Shown here in pieces: positions 61,891 to 64,000 of a stretch of 64,000 nucleotides of DNA (position 1 is its first letter; every line of letters starts with the position of its first letter). A program made the translations under genes and the position numbers. The notes beneath the pieces were generated by a model. That model did not search any database, had not been told where the DNA came from, and saw only the letters and a program-made list of their open reading frames with translations. The DNA comes from Prevotella sp. (GTDB taxonomy: Bacteria; Bacteroidota; Bacteroidia; Bacteroidales; Bacteroidaceae): positions 62,001 through 126,000 of the forward strand of contig JAGAWQ010000005.1 of the NCBI GenBank assembly GCA_017941345.1, in the 5' to 3' direction.

Positions 61891-63378
61891 ATGGACAACA
61901 AGAAATATTACTTTGCTGTCGACCTGGGAGCTACCAGTGGGCGTACGATACTGGGTACGCTGGTCGACGGACGGCTGGAACAGGAAGAATTGACCCGATT
62001 TCCGAACAATCTGATAGAGACGGGAGGCCATTTTTACTGGGACATCTATGCCCTGTATCTGGAGATGATTAAAGGTCTGCAGGTGGTAGGCAAGCGTGGA
62101 CTCGACATCACCTCTATCGGTATCGATACCTGGGGGGTCGATTTTGTCTTTATTGGGGATGACGATGCTATTCTTCGCAATCCCGTGGCCTATCGCGACC
62201 CCCACACCTTTGCAGCCTTTGACGACTACCTGACGAATGTGATGGACCGCAAGGCGGTGTACGATATAACGGGTATCCAGTTCATGAACTTCAACTCGCT
62301 GTTCCAGCTGCATGCCATGCGAAAGGCGGGAAATACGGCGATGAAAAACTGTAAGAAGATACTCTTCGTGCCTGATGCTTTAAGCTGGATGCTGACAGGC
62401 GAGGCGGTATGCGAATATACCATTGCCTCGACCAGCCAGATGCTGGACCCACGAACGGGTGACCTCTCGGAAAAACTGATTGAGAGTGTGGGGCTGACGC
62501 GTGACCATTTTGGACGTATGGTGCAGCCAGGCACCAAGATTGGTGTGCTGACCGAGGAGGTGCAGAAGATGACGGGACTGGGCGCTGTACCTGTGATAGC
62601 TGTTGCAGGTCACGATACGGGCGCAGCTGTTGCTGCAGTTCCAGCTAAGAACGAGCAGTTTGCCTACTTGTCGAGTGGCACGTGGAGCCTGATTGGTATA
62701 GAAACAAAAGAGGCCATTATCAACGAGCGTTCTTACGAGTTGAACTTTACTAACGAGGGTGGTATCGAAGGTACGACGCGTTTCCTGAAGAATATCTGTG
62801 GCATGTGGCTTTATGAGCGTTGCCGTAAGGAATGGCCTGAGGAGGTTCGTAAGCTGAGTCATCCTGAACTGCAAGGCTCTGCCATGCAGGTGGAGGCCTT
62901 CCGTTCTATTATCAATCCCGATGACAAGGCTTTCGCCAATCCGTCATCTATGATAGAGGCTATCCAACAGTATTGTTGTGAGACAGGTCAGGCGGTACCT
63001 GAGACACCCGCTGAGATATGCCGTTGCATTTTCGACTCGCTGGCACTCCGTTATCGCCAGGTGTTCGGGTGGCTGAAGGAATTTGCTTCCTTCGACTTGA
63101 ACATGTTACACATCATCGGTGGCGGTTCGCTGAACAAATACCTGAACCAGTTTACGGCAGATGCCTGTGGCATAGAGGTGTTGGCAGGTCCTCAGGAGTG
63201 TACGGCTATTGGCAACATCATGTTGCAGGCCAAGGCGTCAGGCGACGTCAGTGATATCTGGGCGATGCGTGCCATTATTGCCAACAGCGTTGAAATGGTG
63301 CCTTATCATCCGACAGGCGACAAGGCTGCATGGGAACAGGCTTACGAGAAATATCTAAAAGTAACAAACCAAAAATAA
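61891..63378 (+). CDS. rhaB: Rhamnulokinase
   Basis: A 495-residue FGGY-family sugar kinase that phosphorylates L-rhamnulose. Signatures are FAVDLGATSGRTILGTL (residues 8-24), DTWGVDFVF, YRDPHT, VAGHDTGAAVAAVPA, LSSGTWSLIGIE and the late HIIGGGSLNKYLNQFTADA; the GTWSLIG and DPHT forms are typical of RhaB. It connects rhamnose freed from RG-I with glycolysis. Followed 9 bases later by an isomerase-fold gene. Confidence 0.95.
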   Translation: MDNKKYYFAVDLGATSGRTILGTLVDGRLEQEELTRFPNNLIETGGHFYWDIYALYLEMIKGLQVVGKRGLDITSIGIDTWGVDFVFIGDDDAILRNPVAYRDPHTFAAFDDYLTNVMDRKAVYDITGIQFMNFNSLFQLHAMRKAGNTAMKNCKKILFVPDALSWMLTGEAVCEYTIASTSQMLDPRTGDLSEKLIESVGLTRDHFGRMVQPGTKIGVLTEEVQKMTGLGAVPVIAVAGHDTGAAVAAVPAKNEQFAYLSSGTWSLIGIETKEAIINERSYELNFTNEGGIEGTTRFLKNICGMWLYERCRKEWPEEVRKLSHPELQGSAMQVEAFRSIINPDDKAFANPSSMIEAIQQYCCETGQAVPETPAEICRCIFDSLALRYRQVFGWLKEFASFDLNMLHIIGGGSLNKYLNQFTADACGIEVLAGPQECTAIGNIMLQAKASGDVSDIWAMRAIIANSVEMVPYHPTGDKAAWEQAYEKYLKVTNQK

Positions 63379-63387
63379 AAGATTATT

Positions 63388-64000
63388 ATGGCAAAACCAT
63401 TAGTTGAAACCAAAGCAAAGGTGGGCGTGTTCAGTATCGCCCTGCAGGCATACCTGCCGCAGTTCCCCCAACTCGTTCCTGAGTTTGAGGCCCAGTATGA
63501 AGCATTCAAGAAGACGCTGCCCGACACCATCGAGATTATCGACGGCGGCATGGTGACCACGAAGGAGCAGTCGATGGCTGCCGGCGACAAGTTCCGTGCT
63601 GCTGACGTCGACCTGGTCATCCTCCAGATGCTGACCTATTGCACCTCTTATAATATGTTGCCTGCTGTGCGTGACCTCGATGTTCCTGTTGTTATCGTGA
63701 ACGTGCAGAAGAAGCTGGCTCCCGACTATGCAAAGACCGACATTCCCACATGGCTGGGCGAGCTCTATGCTTGTGGTGCCATCGGTGAGATGGTGGCCGA
63801 CCTGAACCGTGCGGGCAAGCGCTCAGCTGTTATCACGGGTGTCGTAGAGGGTGGCGACCCAGAGGTGCAGGCAGAGATTGAAGACTGGTGCCGTGCTGCT
63901 CAGGTGCGTCGTCGTTTCCGTGATACTAACATCGCTCAGATCGGTCGTCCGTATCCTGGTATGATGGACCTCTACATCGACGAGACCAACCTCTACCATC
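63388..64000 (+). CDS. Sugar isomerase of the FucI/AraA fold, 3' end outside window
   Basis: Open frame of 204 codons without a stop at the right edge. KVGVFSIALQAYLPQFPQLV, DLVILQMLTYCTSYNMLPAVRDLDVPVVIVN and TWLGELYACGAIGEMVADLNRAG resemble the L-fucose/L-arabinose isomerase fold (COG2407-like). It does not look like the usual L-rhamnose isomerase, though its position after rhaB suggests that it could serve the same step. Specificity needs the missing C-terminal part with the metal ligands. Confidence 0.75.
   Translation, partial: MAKPLVETKAKVGVFSIALQAYLPQFPQLVPEFEAQYEAFKKTLPDTIEIIDGGMVTTKEQSMAAGDKFRAADVDLVILQMLTYCTSYNMLPAVRDLDVPVVIVNVQKKLAPDYAKTDIPTWLGELYACGAIGEMVADLNRAGKRSAVITGVVEGGDPEVQAEIEDWCRAAQVRRRFRDTNIAQIGRPYPGMMDLYIDETNLYH

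Overview
The window looks like chromosome from a member of the Bacteroidales, most likely Prevotella or a close relative. The signs are a SusC/SusD pair, many promoters of the Bacteroidetes form (TTTG, about 20 bases, then TAnnTTTG), several secreted enzymes with C-terminal tails of the Por/T9SS-like kind, and conserved Bacteroidetes gene neighbourhoods such as trmB-mrp. No rRNA, tRNA, insertion sequence, prophage or CRISPR array was seen.

Layout. Positions 1-3078 (minus strand) hold the N-terminal part of a secreted pectate lyase, cut by the window edge, and a fucP-type sugar/H+ symporter. Positions 3119-9894 hold housekeeping genes (mrp, trmB, ilvE, xseB, xseA), an outer-membrane-barrel candidate and a secreted subtilisin-like protease. 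Positions 10008-16803 form one long plus-strand run: MATE transporter, cytidylate-kinase-like protein, phosphodiesterase, small membrane protein, rfbB, purT, an FdtA-like ketoisomerase, an acyltransferase and a Fur-family regulator. Positions 16800-20116 form a minus-strand run (nusB, yajC, ybbR-like, coaE, DUF5606). Positions 20369-23113 carry rplY, pth, an Hsp15-like S4 protein and a Na+/Ca2+ exchanger. Then come an AAA-ATPase/PD-(D/E)XK protein, a three-gene operon (ferritin-like protein, 57-residue winged-helix protein, metallo-beta-lactamase-rubredoxin fusion), an AraC regulator and a 679-base gene-free stretch full of short repeats.

Positions 28441-63999 are the accessory core, a large pectin utilisation region centred on rhamnogalacturonan-I. 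It encodes GH3, GH28 and PL1 enzymes; a SusC-SusD-surface lipoprotein operon; GH43 and GH28; a 1030-residue secreted protein of unknown function; a 1548-residue PL11 lyase with a C-terminal extension of beta-strand repeats; a two-domain CE12 acetylesterase; a DUF6250-PL26-like exo-lyase; GH105; then rhamnulokinase and a FucI/AraA-fold isomerase. Inferred scheme: surface enzymes deacetylate and cut RG-I, SusCD imports oligosaccharides, GH105 and the exo-lyase release unsaturated galacturonate and rhamnose, and RhaB feeds rhamnose into catabolism.

Two different HEPN-MNT toxin-antitoxin type modules sit in the middle of this region (34169-35820). Each is preceded by one copy of a nearly identical 178-base repeat, made of the last codons of the surface lipoprotein gene, an 11-bp-stem hairpin and the MNT promoter. 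This is the most unusual structure in the window. A second theme is that short oligonucleotide repeats of intergenic type supply stop codons at many gene ends and also lie in frame inside trmB, xseA and the GH3 gene.
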